DNA from: Maricaulis sp.
Lineage (GTDB): Bacteria; Pseudomonadota; Alphaproteobacteria; Caulobacterales; Maricaulaceae
Length of the DNA stretch: 47,038 nt
Direction: 5' to 3'
NCBI GenBank assembly: GCA_002692855.1
Contig: NZMJ01000156.1
Location: 1-47,038 of the forward strand
The translations under genes were made by a program, and so were the position numbers. Below are positions 32,269 to 40,539 of the stretch, piece by piece. The notes under the pieces were generated by a model. It searched no databases. It had not been told where the DNA came from and worked only from the letters and a program-made list of their open reading frames with translations. Each line of letters begins with the position of its first letter. The stretch's first letter is position 1.

Positions 32269-33416
32269 GTGCCGCCTTCAACTCGATCATCACCCTGTCG
32301 GATGTCAGCGTTGGCTATGGCACACCCCAGGTCGTCTCGATATCGCAATCGATGGCGGAACGTTACGACGCCTCGTGCCTGATCCTTGAACCCGACCAGC
32401 CCGAACGTCCGCCCCGGCCGATCGATGCCCCGGATGTCACGGTCGAGCGGGTCTATACGTCGAACCACCCCTACGCCCTGTCGGGCCAGACCGAATTCTG
32501 CCTGCTGGCGGCCGAACGGATCGATCAGGAAAAGCCCGACGTCGTGATCCTGTGTTCCTTCCTGGGGGCCGGCGCCATCCTGAAGATGAAGCACAAGCCG
32601 TCCCTGGTGATCTATTACGGGCTTGAGCACACCGACGAGCGCTTCCAGCGCGAGCGGCGCCTGTTCAACCTTATCTCCGACCGGATCGACCTGTGTATCT
32701 TCCCGGAAGAAAACCGCGCCCGGCTGGAAAAACCGCGCCTGGGCCTGAAGCGCCAGCCGACTGCGATTGCCTATAATGGCGCTGCCGAGTCCGCGCCCCA
32801 TCTTGACTGGGACGAGCGCAATGGCCGGTTCTTCTATGGCGGCCTGCTGCACCCGCAGCGCACCTATGCCGACTATTTCTTTGGCGGCGAACTCGATGAT
32901 GTGCCGCTCGACCTCTATGGCCTCCTGGACGGCTATGATGACGAGACAGCGCTGATTTCATCCCTGTCCGACCGGCGCAGCGAGATCACCTATAACGGCT
33001 ATGTGCCGCGCGGGCCGGGCTTTCTCGACCTCCTGTGCGAGTATGATTTCTCAATCGTGATGTGGGCACCGATCGACGAGTCGACCCGCTTTGCAGCGCC
33101 GAACAAGTTCTTTGACGCGATTGCCACGCACGTTCCGCCCATCGTGGCGCCGCATCCGTTGTGCCGGCAGATCATCACCCGTTATCGCTGCGGCATCCTG
33201 ATGGATGGCTGGTCGATTGACGACTTGAAGAACGCCATCGCGCGGGCGCAGAACACGCAGAACACCGGCGAATTCGCCGAGATGATTGAAGAACGCCTGC
33301 CGCAGGCCGCGCGTGACCTGTCCTGGCCGGCCCAGTTTGAAAAGGTCGCTGCGGCGATCGAGAAGCTGGTGAAGGACCGCGAGAATCCGAAACGCGGCCA
33401 GCGCGACGCCGCCTAG
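32265..33416 (+). CDS. Glycosyltransferase, paralogue of the gene at 37,665
   Basis: A 383-residue GT-B-like protein starting FNSIITLSDVSVGYGTPQVV. The middle reads VVILCSFLGAGAILKMKHKPSLVIYYGLE and the C-terminal half NGRFFYGGLLHPQRTYADYF, then VPPIVAPHPLCRQIITRYRCGILMD, a donor-site-like region. It aligns along its length with the glycosyltransferase at 37665-38786 (LSDVSVGYGTPQ against VSDVSLDYGSPE; ILEPDQPERPP against LLEPDETDRPP; NGRFFYGGLLHPQRTYADYF against NGRFFWCGALHRTRTFADWF). The ATGA overlap couples it to the large glycosyltransferase. Its stop shares CTAG with the convergent AGE gene. Confidence 0.78.
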   Translation: MSAAFNSIITLSDVSVGYGTPQVVSISQSMAERYDASCLILEPDQPERPPRPIDAPDVTVERVYTSNHPYALSGQTEFCLLAAERIDQEKPDVVILCSFLGAGAILKMKHKPSLVIYYGLEHTDERFQRERRLFNLISDRIDLCIFPEENRARLEKPRLGLKRQPTAIAYNGAAESAPHLDWDERNGRFFYGGLLHPQRTYADYFFGGELDDVPLDLYGLLDGYDDETALISSLSDRRSEITYNGYVPRGPGFLDLLCEYDFSIVMWAPIDESTRFAAPNKFFDAIATHVPPIVAPHPLCRQIITRYRCGILMDGWSIDDLKNAIARAQNTQNTGEFAEMIEERLPQAARDLSWPAQFEKVAAAIEKLVKDRENPKRGQRDAA

Positions 33417-34555
33417 GCCATCGTCTTCCCGGCGTCAGGCAGGACCCGGAGCGCTTCGGCGAACGCGAGCACGACGTGATAGAGCGTCGATGTGGGGATC
33501 TTGTCCACCACGGCCTGGCCGTCCGCATCGAAGGCATCGATCCACATGCCGCGCGGGGCCGGATCGAAATACTTCGAGAACAGCCAGTTTGCGCACGCGT
33601 CGATAACCGGGCGCGGGTCGGTGCCATCCCGGTCCCACAATGCGACCGCCGCCTTCATGCGCTCGGTATTCGGCCAGGACCGCGACCCGAGATCGATCGG
33701 TGCGCCATCGTCGCGCACGGCGTTGAATGTGCGCCCGGTTTGCGGATCGACCCCGTGACGCTCCGCGAAATCGATCAGGGCGCGCGTCTGCGCCGCCGTG
33801 TCCCCGCCCAGCAGGCGGTCATGATTGGTGAGGATCCATGCCCATTCGAGCTGGTGGCCCGGTTCGATCAGCCGGCCGTCGGGCGCCGGTGCGCGCTGCC
33901 ATTCATCGGTGAAGAATTCCGCGAGCGTTCCGGTGCCGAGGTCGAAGAAGCGCCGCGTGAACAGGCCGGCCACTTCGCGCGCGAGATCGGCGAACCGCTC
34001 ATCACGGGTTGCTTCGTAGACCGACAGGGCGGCTTCCAGCAGGTGCATGTGCGGGTTCTGCTGACGCCAGCCCTGCTTGCCGGCGTCGTGCCAATACCCT
34101 TCGACCGGGTGGCGCAAATGTCGCTCGATGGCATCCAGCGAGCGATGCGCCCAGCGCACCAGATCGGCATCGCCGGTCGCGCGATAGGCCCATCCCAGCG
34201 CAAACAGTGCAAAGGCGAGGTCATAGAGATCCGGCGTCGGGTCGAGGATTTCGCCTTCGCGGGTCGTGCGGCGCGCAAAGCACCCGGCGTCGTCCATCCA
34301 GGCCTTGCCGGTCAGGTGTTCGATGCCGTGGCGGGCAAGCGCCTCGCCGTCTTCCCATCCCATCAAAGCGGCATGGGAGAAGACGTAGATCTGGCGGCAA
34401 GTAACCCGCGTTCGCTTGTAGTCAGCGCCGCCATCGCTTCCGTCGAGCGCGAAGTATTCGACGAATCCGCCATTCTTCCGGTCGACCCCGCGATCCCCCC
34501 AGACCGGCAGCGCGTCCTGAAACAACCAGTGTCGAATGCGGTCTTCGGTCGTCAT
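33413..34555 (-). CDS. N-acylglucosamine 2-epimerase (AGE)-family epimerase/isomerase
   Basis: A 380-residue (alpha/alpha)6-barrel enzyme. The catalytic and substrate-contacting residues of the AGE/mannose isomerase family are all recognisable: RVTCRQIYVFSHA (Arg), QNPHMHLLEA (His), EPGHQLEWAW (His and Glu), RSWPNTERMKA and STLYHVVLA (His). The family includes GlcNAc 2-epimerases, mannose isomerases (YihS) and cellobiose epimerases. The position next to a heptose-nucleotide enzyme suggests a sugar-phosphate or free-sugar isomerisation feeding glycan synthesis, but the substrate is not decidable. It starts 17 bases after the fused heptose gene on the same strand. Confidence 0.88.
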   Translation of the reverse strand: MTTEDRIRHWLFQDALPVWGDRGVDRKNGGFVEYFALDGSDGGADYKRTRVTCRQIYVFSHAALMGWEDGEALARHGIEHLTGKAWMDDAGCFARRTTREGEILDPTPDLYDLAFALFALGWAYRATGDADLVRWAHRSLDAIERHLRHPVEGYWHDAGKQGWRQQNPHMHLLEAALSVYEATRDERFADLAREVAGLFTRRFFDLGTGTLAEFFTDEWQRAPAPDGRLIEPGHQLEWAWILTNHDRLLGGDTAAQTRALIDFAERHGVDPQTGRTFNAVRDDGAPIDLGSRSWPNTERMKAAVALWDRDGTDPRPVIDACANWLFSKYFDPAPRGMWIDAFDADGQAVVDKIPTSTLYHVVLAFAEALRVLPDAGKTMA

Positions 34556-34572
34556 GCCTGCGCTCCGATAAG

Positions 34573-35781
34573 TCAGGTGAGGTCGGCGAGGATACGGTCA
34601 ACGAGGTCGGCCAGCGACCCTTCACGGTAGGCGTAGCCCGGCAATCCGGCCGCCTTGGCCGCGGCAAGGTCGCTGTCCTGATCCCCGACCAGGAAGCTGC
34701 CTTCAGACCGGATCGGCCAGTCGCTGCGCGCCTTTTCGATCATGCCGGGATTGGGCTTGCGGTCGGGATGGTTGTCTGCGCGGTAGCGGTCGACGGCGGC
34801 GTCCTTGTGAAACGGGCAGTAGTAGAAGGCGTCAATATGCGCCCCCGCCTCGGCCAGGTCACGGCGCATGGCGCCATGGAATCGATCGACATCGCTTTCG
34901 GCGTAGTAGCCGCGCGCGACGCCCGCCTGGTTTGACACGACGACCACGTAATAGCCGGTCTCGTTCAGCTTGCGGATCGCTTCACGGACTCCCGGCTTCC
35001 AGACGAGGTCTTCGGGCTTGTGCGTGTAGCCGGCGTCTTCATTCAGCACGCCATCGCGGTCGAGAAAGGCGCACGGCCGCTGGCGCCGGGGCGGGATTTC
35101 CCGCTGCGCCTGTTCATAGGTGTCAGGCAGACCGATATCGAGGAAGTAGCCGTCATAGACCCGGCCTTGAAGTTCGCCGGACGCGGCAAGGCGCGGGAAT
35201 ATGTCCTGCTCGATCGAGCATGGGCCGTCGACGAGGCCGAGGATTTCGCGCGACAGCAGATAGACGCCGCCATTGATGAAGGCCGGGCCTTTCAGGTCCG
35301 GATCCTTCTCGTGAAACTGCGTGATCCGGCCGCCGTCGAGCGTGACCGCTCCATAGCGTGCCGGATCGGCGATTTCGCGCAGCGCCAGCCGGCCAAGCGC
35401 GTCGGACGGTGGCCGTGAGGCCAAGTCGCGCATGTTGAATTCAAACAGGGAATCGCCATTGGCCATCACGAACCAGGGATCGAGACGTTCACTCGCAAAC
35501 CGAAGTGCGCCGCCCGTGCCCTGGGGCTGCGGCTCGCGGATCACCTCGACCGTTGCGCCGTGGATGGTTCGCCCGTGATAGGCCGCCTCGACCTGCTCGC
35601 CGAGATGTCCGGCGAGGAGAATGATGTCGGTGAAGCCGCGGCGTGCCGCCTCTTCCACCACCACATCCAGAAAGCGAACACCGGGAGCAATTTCAAGGAG
35701 AGGTTTGGGTATATCGCGCGTCAGCGCGCCAAGCCGCGTGCCTCTTCCACCCACGAGGAAGATCGCCTGTTTGACTGTCAC
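34573..35781 (-). CDS. Fused heptose-1-phosphate nucleotidyltransferase and heptose-bisphosphate phosphatase (HddC-GmhB)
   Basis: A 402-residue fusion. Residues 1-230 are a nucleotidyltransferase (FLVGGRGTRLG, IPKPLLEIAPGVRFLD, PQPQGTGGALRFA, VMANGDSLFEF), resembling the HddC guanylyltransferase. Residues about 235-402 are a HAD phosphatase like GmhB (CAFLDRDGVLNED, VVSNQAGVARGYY, RKPNPGMIEKA, LVGDQDSDLAAA). Together these give two consecutive steps from D-glycero-D-manno-heptose bisphosphate to GDP-heptose. The zinc loop keeps YYCPFH but lacks the Cys-x-Cys pair of classic GmhB (the sequence runs RYRADNHPDRKP). The start is GTG at 35781. GmhA and the HddA kinase are not in the window. Confidence 0.87.
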   Translation of the reverse strand: MTVKQAIFLVGGRGTRLGALTRDIPKPLLEIAPGVRFLDVVVEEAARRGFTDIILLAGHLGEQVEAAYHGRTIHGATVEVIREPQPQGTGGALRFASERLDPWFVMANGDSLFEFNMRDLASRPPSDALGRLALREIADPARYGAVTLDGGRITQFHEKDPDLKGPAFINGGVYLLSREILGLVDGPCSIEQDIFPRLAASGELQGRVYDGYFLDIGLPDTYEQAQREIPPRRQRPCAFLDRDGVLNEDAGYTHKPEDLVWKPGVREAIRKLNETGYYVVVVSNQAGVARGYYAESDVDRFHGAMRRDLAEAGAHIDAFYYCPFHKDAAVDRYRADNHPDRKPNPGMIEKARSDWPIRSEGSFLVGDQDSDLAAAKAAGLPGYAYREGSLADLVDRILADLT

Positions 35782-35939
35782 AGCCCGCCCCGGAATTCCT
35801 GTTGCCGAGCCGGGTTCTTATCAGTGACCCGAGAAAGATCAACATCTAACGGGAGGTCTACGGTATCGATTGCTTGCTGATGCAGGGAGGTATGAGCTAA
35901 ACGGGCGCCTGCCGTTGAAGCGGGACAGGGACAACTCAA

Positions 35940-36797
35940 TTGGCCACGACCGAAGATCAATCGCTCGATCCGGTGACGACTGACGCCCGCGAGGTCTCAC
36001 AGACCGATACCGATGGCAATCTTCCCGCAGGCGAGCCTGCGCGTGCGTCCATCGAATTGCGGGACGCCGTGCTGCGCTATCCGCTCGGACCGTACCGCCG
36101 CGGCAGCATCAAGGCGGGTGCCATGCGGTTGCTCGGGCACCGTGAACCGATGCCGCACCTGAAATATGTCGAGGCGCTGCACGGCATCAACCTGACGATT
36201 TCGGACCGCGAGCGGGTCGGCATCATCGGCCATAACGGGTCGGGGAAATCGAGCCTGCTGCGCACGCTTGCCGGCATCTATCCGCTCTATTCGGGCGATG
36301 CGATTGTCCGGGGCCGGGTCGGCACGCTGCTGGAAATCGGTCTCGGCTTTGAAACGGAATCCACCGGCCGGGAGAACATCTTCTACCGCGGTCTCGCGAT
36401 TGGCATGTCGCCCTCCGAAATCCGCGCAATGGAAGACGACATCATTGCCTTCGCCGATCTCGGTGAGTTCATCGATCTGCCGATGCGGACCTATTCGTCG
36501 GGCATGTATGTCCGGCTCGGCTTCGCCATTTCAACACAGATCACGCCCGACGTTCTCCTGATCGACGAAGTGTTCGGAGCCGGGGATGCCTCCTTCCGCG
36601 AGCGCGCCGAGCGCCGCATGCAGTCGATCGTGGACAGTGCCGGCATCGTCGTCATGGCATCGCATGACATGGGGCTGGTCGAGCGCGTCTGTGACCGCGT
36701 CCTGCATATCGACAACGGCAAGATCGTGAATGACGGCGCTCCGGCCGACGTCGTCCCCGGTTTCCTTGAAGACATGCACCAGCGCGGCAACGCTTAA
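35940..36797 (+). CDS. Polysaccharide ABC transporter, ATP-binding subunit (Wzt/KpsT-like)
   Basis: A 285-residue inner-membrane-associated ATPase. Walker A GIIGHNGSGKSSLL is near residue 97, with GTLLEIGLGFETESTGRENI, the signature YSSGMYVRLGFA, Walker B VLLIDEVFGAGD and the switch ASHDM. The RGRVGTLLEIGLGF segment and the short signature are typical of capsule, O-antigen or teichoic-acid exporters. There is no C-terminal carbohydrate-binding extension, so it is the KpsT-type short form. The start is TTG at 35940 with AGGGA eight bases upstream; about 25 N-terminal residues before the fold are acidic and low-complexity. The permease follows 14 bases later. Confidence 0.92.
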   Translation: MATTEDQSLDPVTTDAREVSQTDTDGNLPAGEPARASIELRDAVLRYPLGPYRRGSIKAGAMRLLGHREPMPHLKYVEALHGINLTISDRERVGIIGHNGSGKSSLLRTLAGIYPLYSGDAIVRGRVGTLLEIGLGFETESTGRENIFYRGLAIGMSPSEIRAMEDDIIAFADLGEFIDLPMRTYSSGMYVRLGFAISTQITPDVLLIDEVFGAGDASFRERAERRMQSIVDSAGIVVMASHDMGLVERVCDRVLHIDNGKIVNDGAPADVVPGFLEDMHQRGNA

Positions 36798-36811
36798 GGG
36801 ACGTCAGGACA

Positions 36812-37636
36812 ATGTATCAGAATCTTGAACTGGACGGCCCCCGCAAAACGGTCCCCTCCTATCTGTCCCGGGTCTGGCGCTTCCGTCACCTGGGCCTGAA
36901 CCTTGCCGGTTCGGACCTTCGCGCGCGCTTCCGCCGCTCGCGACTGGGCATCATCTGGGCGGTCGTCCAGCCGATGGGCTTCGCGATCCTGATCGCGCTC
37001 GTCTGGGGCCAGCTGTTCGGCGGCGACACCTGGAGCTATGCGATCTACGTGATGTCCGGCCTGCTGGTGTGGGAGTATTTCTCCAACAGCGTTCTGGTCG
37101 GAATGGACAGCCTGACCAACGCCGAAGGCTATATCAAGCAGACGCGCATTCCCTTTTTGACGTTCCAGCTGCGCACGCCGATGACCGGCTTTGTCGTCTT
37201 CCTGCTCGGGAATGCCGGACTGTTCATCCTGATGGCCGTTTTGAGCGACCTGCCCCGGTTGGGCTGGCATCTGTTGCTGGTTCCGGTCTTTCCCTTCCTC
37301 CTGTTTGGGCTGGTGGCGCCGCTGGCTGTTGTCGTGTCGATCATGGGCACGCAGTTCCGCGACCTGAAGCACGCCACCCAGCTGTTGCTGACCGCGACCT
37401 TCTTCCTGTCGCCGGTGATGCTGGCACGCGAATACCTGGCCAATGAACGCGTCGGCTTCCTGGCCTTCGTCAATCCGGTGATCCCGCTGCTCGACCTCTA
37501 TCGCGCACCGATCCTGCATGACACGTTCTGGTCGTTGCAGCCGCTCCTGGTGGTTCTGGGCTGGATTGCCGGACTGTCGGTGATCGCCGTGCTCGTGACT
37601 CGGGCGGTCGGACGGCGCATCATCTTCGCCCTGTGA
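36812..37636 (+). CDS. Polysaccharide ABC transporter, permease (Wzm/KpsM-like)
   Basis: A 274-residue ABC2-type membrane protein. The cytosolic N-terminus ends LAGSDLRARFRRSRLGIIWAVVQPM, the family signature before the first membrane segment. About six hydrophobic segments follow, with the EYLANERVGFLAFVNPVIPLLDLYR motif before the last ones. With the preceding ATPase it would export a lipid-linked glycan across the inner membrane. Downstream on the same strand are glycosyltransferases and modification enzymes. No polymerase (Wzy) or flippase (Wzx) is in the window, consistent with an ABC-dependent pathway. Confidence 0.92.
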   Translation: MYQNLELDGPRKTVPSYLSRVWRFRHLGLNLAGSDLRARFRRSRLGIIWAVVQPMGFAILIALVWGQLFGGDTWSYAIYVMSGLLVWEYFSNSVLVGMDSLTNAEGYIKQTRIPFLTFQLRTPMTGFVVFLLGNAGLFILMAVLSDLPRLGWHLLLVPVFPFLLFGLVAPLAVVVSIMGTQFRDLKHATQLLLTATFFLSPVMLAREYLANERVGFLAFVNPVIPLLDLYRAPILHDTFWSLQPLLVVLGWIAGLSVIAVLVTRAVGRRIIFAL

Positions 37637-37664
37637 CGCAACAGCCCTCCGGAAGGAAGGCAGG

Positions 37665-38786
37665 ATGACATCTCAATCCCGCCTGATAGCGGTCTCGGAT
37701 GTCAGTCTCGATTACGGGTCTCCCGAAATCGCCGCCCTGACCGACGCGCTGAGCGGACATTACGGGACGCGAGGCCTGCTGCTGGAGCCCGACGAGACCG
37801 ACAGGCCGCCATCAGCGCCGCGCGATACGCGGCATTTTGATGTCCGGCGTCTGGGTAGTGGCCTGCCTTCCCAGACCCTGTCCTGGCGCCGGGACTTCCT
37901 GTGGCGCGCCCGGCAGATCATCGAGGCGGAAAAGCCGGACATCCTGTTCGTGTGCGGCGGCGCGGTCTTTCCCGTACTGGCTGCCCTGAAGCACCGCCCG
38001 GCGCAGGTGATCTACTTTGCCTACGAGCAGATTGCCGACCTGGCAGAACCCGATCAGCGCGCGCACACGGCGATGCTGGCGGACTGCGATCTCGTCATCA
38101 CGCCCTCGCCCCGGCGGCTGATCCGCGATTGCGAGACTGTCAGCGCGTGGCCCCGGCGTGTGACCGGCATCGTCAATTCTGCCGATGTCGCCTATCCCGA
38201 ACCGATCACAGCCCTCCCGTCCGGCGAACGCAACGGGCGGTTTTTCTGGTGCGGTGCCCTGCATCGGACGCGCACCTTCGCCGACTGGTTCCTGTCCGAC
38301 GCGCTTTCGCCATTCCGGATCGATCTCTTTGGCCGGATCAGCGACCCTGACCCCGACCCGCTTCGGGCCGGAATCGAGGAGCGGGATCACCTCCACCATC
38401 ACGGGCTGGTCCCGGCTGATGCGCTCAACCGCGCGCGAGCCGAGTCAGCCTTCTCCCTGATCTGGTGGAATCCGGAGAATTCCTTCGGACATTACCACCT
38501 GGCGTCGAACCGGTTTTTTACATCGGTCTGCGCCGGCGTGCCGCCGATCGTCGGACCGCATCCGCAATGCGTTGCGTATGCCCGCCGGCATGACTGCGCC
38601 ATCGTGATGGACGACTGGACGCTGGACGCGCTGACACGGGCAATGCAGCAAGCCGCCGATCTCTATGGCAGTTCGGCCTATGACGCGCTGGTTCAGCGCT
38701 GCCTCGATGCCCGGGAGGATATCGGCTGGGCCGTCCAGCGTGACCAAGTCCTCAGCGCCTTGCGAGCGATGGAGGACAGGTCATGA
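37665..38786 (+). CDS. Glycosyltransferase, paralogue of the gene at 32,265
   Basis: A 373-residue GT-B-like protein beginning SRLIAVSDVSLDYGSPEIAAL. The middle has ILFVCGGAVFPVLAALKHRPAQVIYFAYE and LVITPSPRRL; the C-terminal part has NGRFFWCGALHRTRTFADWF and GVPPIVGPHPQCVAYARRHDCAIVMDD. Similarity to the 32265-33416 protein runs along the whole length, so one arose by duplication. GGAAGGAAGG lies just before the ATG. It ends with an ATGA overlap onto the unknown gene. Donor and acceptor are not identified. Confidence 0.78.
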   Translation: MTSQSRLIAVSDVSLDYGSPEIAALTDALSGHYGTRGLLLEPDETDRPPSAPRDTRHFDVRRLGSGLPSQTLSWRRDFLWRARQIIEAEKPDILFVCGGAVFPVLAALKHRPAQVIYFAYEQIADLAEPDQRAHTAMLADCDLVITPSPRRLIRDCETVSAWPRRVTGIVNSADVAYPEPITALPSGERNGRFFWCGALHRTRTFADWFLSDALSPFRIDLFGRISDPDPDPLRAGIEERDHLHHHGLVPADALNRARAESAFSLIWWNPENSFGHYHLASNRFFTSVCAGVPPIVGPHPQCVAYARRHDCAIVMDDWTLDALTRAMQQAADLYGSSAYDALVQRCLDAREDIGWAVQRDQVLSALRAMEDRS

Positions 38787-39406
38787 CGCGCCTCGTCCTG
38801 ATCCATTCCGATTCCCTTGATGGCAGCGAATTGATGGCGGCCATCGAGACGGCAGGTCTCGGCCAGCCCCGCGACGTCCATACGGTTCCGGACCCAGCGC
38901 AGGCGTCACAATCGCCGTCCGTGCAAGCCGATGTTCGGCGTTTCTGGTCCAGCAGGCTGACAAGGTTCGGCACGGCTTCAGCCCGCCATCTCGACCGGCA
39001 GCGCGGCGACATCCCGCCCGGCGTGCCCGTGACCTTTGCAGAGCGGATCGCCGCGCTGGCACATGCGGCAAGGGGCCGAACTGGCGATTGCGCCGGACCT
39101 CAACGCGCAGGGGCCGACTGGCTGGTTCGCCCGGCCTTGGCCGATACGCTTGCCGCCGGGATGGAGAAAATGACCGGTATCGTGGCCGTGGGCGGACGCG
39201 AGACAGCGCGCACATTATGTGAGGCCGCAGATGCCAGCCTCGGCGTCGCCAACCTTCCCCTCGTCTTTGCCGGCACGATGCCCGAAAACGAAGCGCAGGT
39301 GTGGCAGCTCGCCTTGAAGGAGTGTTTCCTTAACAAACCCCGATATTTATCCTATCGGGGAGACCCCCTTTCGATCGCGACATGCGCTGCGGAGACTTTC
39401 GCCTGA
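38783..39406 (+). CDS. Unknown protein with probable compensating frameshifts
   Basis: I do not recognise this 207-residue protein. The N-terminal part starts TRLVLIHSDSLDGSELM; the C-terminal part reads GIVAVGGRETARTLCEAAD, VANLPLVFAG and LALKECFLNKPRYLSYRGD. Between about residues 98 and 110 the given frame reads GRTGDCAGPQRAG, with many A/T third positions. The +1 frame there reads AELAIAPDLNAQG with the GC third positions of the neighbours. Removing one G from the run at 39072-39075 and adding one to the run at 39110-39113 gives a smooth protein. It overlaps both neighbours (ATGA upstream, 25 bases downstream), so it belongs to the glycan operon. Confidence 0.6.
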   Translation: MTRLVLIHSDSLDGSELMAAIETAGLGQPRDVHTVPDPAQASQSPSVQADVRRFWSSRLTRFGTASARHLDRQRGDIPPGVPVTFAERIAALAHAARGRTGDCAGPQRAGADWLVRPALADTLAAGMEKMTGIVAVGGRETARTLCEAADASLGVANLPLVFAGTMPENEAQVWQLALKECFLNKPRYLSYRGDPLSIATCAAETFA

Positions 39407-40539
39407 CCAGCTCCTCGCCCGTCCTGCACATAATCTGCCCGGCCATGACACATCTGGCCGGACACGAGGCCGTGTATACCGAGAAGCTGGCCCACACCGT
39501 CGGCGAGAACGGACTGTCGGCGCTGATCCACTATCCCGCGGCCCTCGGCGCACCGTCCTTTGCGGCACCCTCACGCGAAACCGATTTTCCCGCGCCGGTC
39601 GATGCGCGCGGCCTCGCAGGGCGGATAGGGCGGTTCCTGGCGGAGCGTCAGCGGCGCAAGGCGTTTGCGTCCCTCTATGCCGCAATGGGGCCTGACGACG
39701 CGGCGCTGATCCACACGGCGGACTTCGCCAGCCTGCTTTCGGCGATGGCGGCGAAGCCACCCCAGGGCCGGCTCGCCCTGATCTGCCGGTTTGACCACTA
39801 TGACGAGCCAGGTGCCATCGAAGCCCTGAAGCGCATTGCAGACCAGGCCCGGACGTCCGGCACCGCCCTTCTGACGGACAGCGCCTCCCTCTCGGCGGAC
39901 TTTTCCGCCTTGACCGGTTATCCCTTCAGGACCGTCGCGCCGCCCACCGAGTTCACCCGGGAGGTCGAGACGAAGGATGCTCCGGTTTTCGGTTTCTTCG
40001 GCGGAGGCCGTCCGCAGAAAGGGTTCGAGCGGCTTCCCGGCATCATCGAAGCCATCCGGGGTCTGCTCCCGGAGGCGCGCTTCCTGATCCAGTATTACCC
40101 GCATCCCGACGATCCTCCCGGCAGCGCGCAGGACGCGCTGACCCGTTTGCGGGCGATGGAGGGCGTCGAGATTGTCGAGGGCTTCACGGCCCCGGCCGTG
40201 CATGAACACATGGTACGCCGGTGTGTCGCCGTCCTCCTGCCTTATGACCGGAAGGTCTATCGCCGCGTCACGTCGGGGATATTTGTCGAGGCGCTCGCGA
40301 GCGGCGCTGCCGCCCTCGTCCCGCAGGCCAGCTGGATGGCGAACGAGACCGAGCAGCACGGGCTTGAGCGCGCCCTCGTCCTGGATTTCCACGATCCTGA
40401 CGCCATCGCGCGCGCGGCCGTCGAAGCGGGTACCCGGCACAGCCGCGCAGCCCCGAATATCGAGCGATGGGCCGCGGGACATTCCTATGACGCCCTGTTC
40501 CGGGCCGTGTGCGAGGCCCTTTCTTGGCCGGCCCGCTAG
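39382..40539 (+). CDS. Glycosyltransferase (GT4-like)
   Basis: A 385-residue GT-B protein. The start region reads LHIICPAMTHLAGHEAVYTEKLA, an acceptor-domain opening. The C-terminal half has FGFFGGGRPQKGFERLPGI, ARFLIQYYPHPDDPPG, and the donor site YDRKVYRRVTSGIFVEALAS with GIFVEALASGAAALVPQ in the place of the family EGFG/P-x-x-E motif. The ATG at 39382 overlaps the upstream gene by 25 bases; the ATG at 39445 is possible but would cut into the first strand. It is overlapped by the RmlC-like gene. Confidence 0.82.
   Translation: MRCGDFRLTSSSPVLHIICPAMTHLAGHEAVYTEKLAHTVGENGLSALIHYPAALGAPSFAAPSRETDFPAPVDARGLAGRIGRFLAERQRRKAFASLYAAMGPDDAALIHTADFASLLSAMAAKPPQGRLALICRFDHYDEPGAIEALKRIADQARTSGTALLTDSASLSADFSALTGYPFRTVAPPTEFTREVETKDAPVFGFFGGGRPQKGFERLPGIIEAIRGLLPEARFLIQYYPHPDDPPGSAQDALTRLRAMEGVEIVEGFTAPAVHEHMVRRCVAVLLPYDRKVYRRVTSGIFVEALASGAAALVPQASWMANETEQHGLERALVLDFHDPDAIARAAVEAGTRHSRAAPNIERWAAGHSYDALFRAVCEALSWPAR

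Noticed and set aside
35885..35900. GGGAGG followed by ATG AGC TAA upstream of the Wzt-like gene
   Set aside because: One-base spacing from Shine-Dalgarno to ATG is too short, and the two-codon frame stops before the real TTG start; treated as chance.
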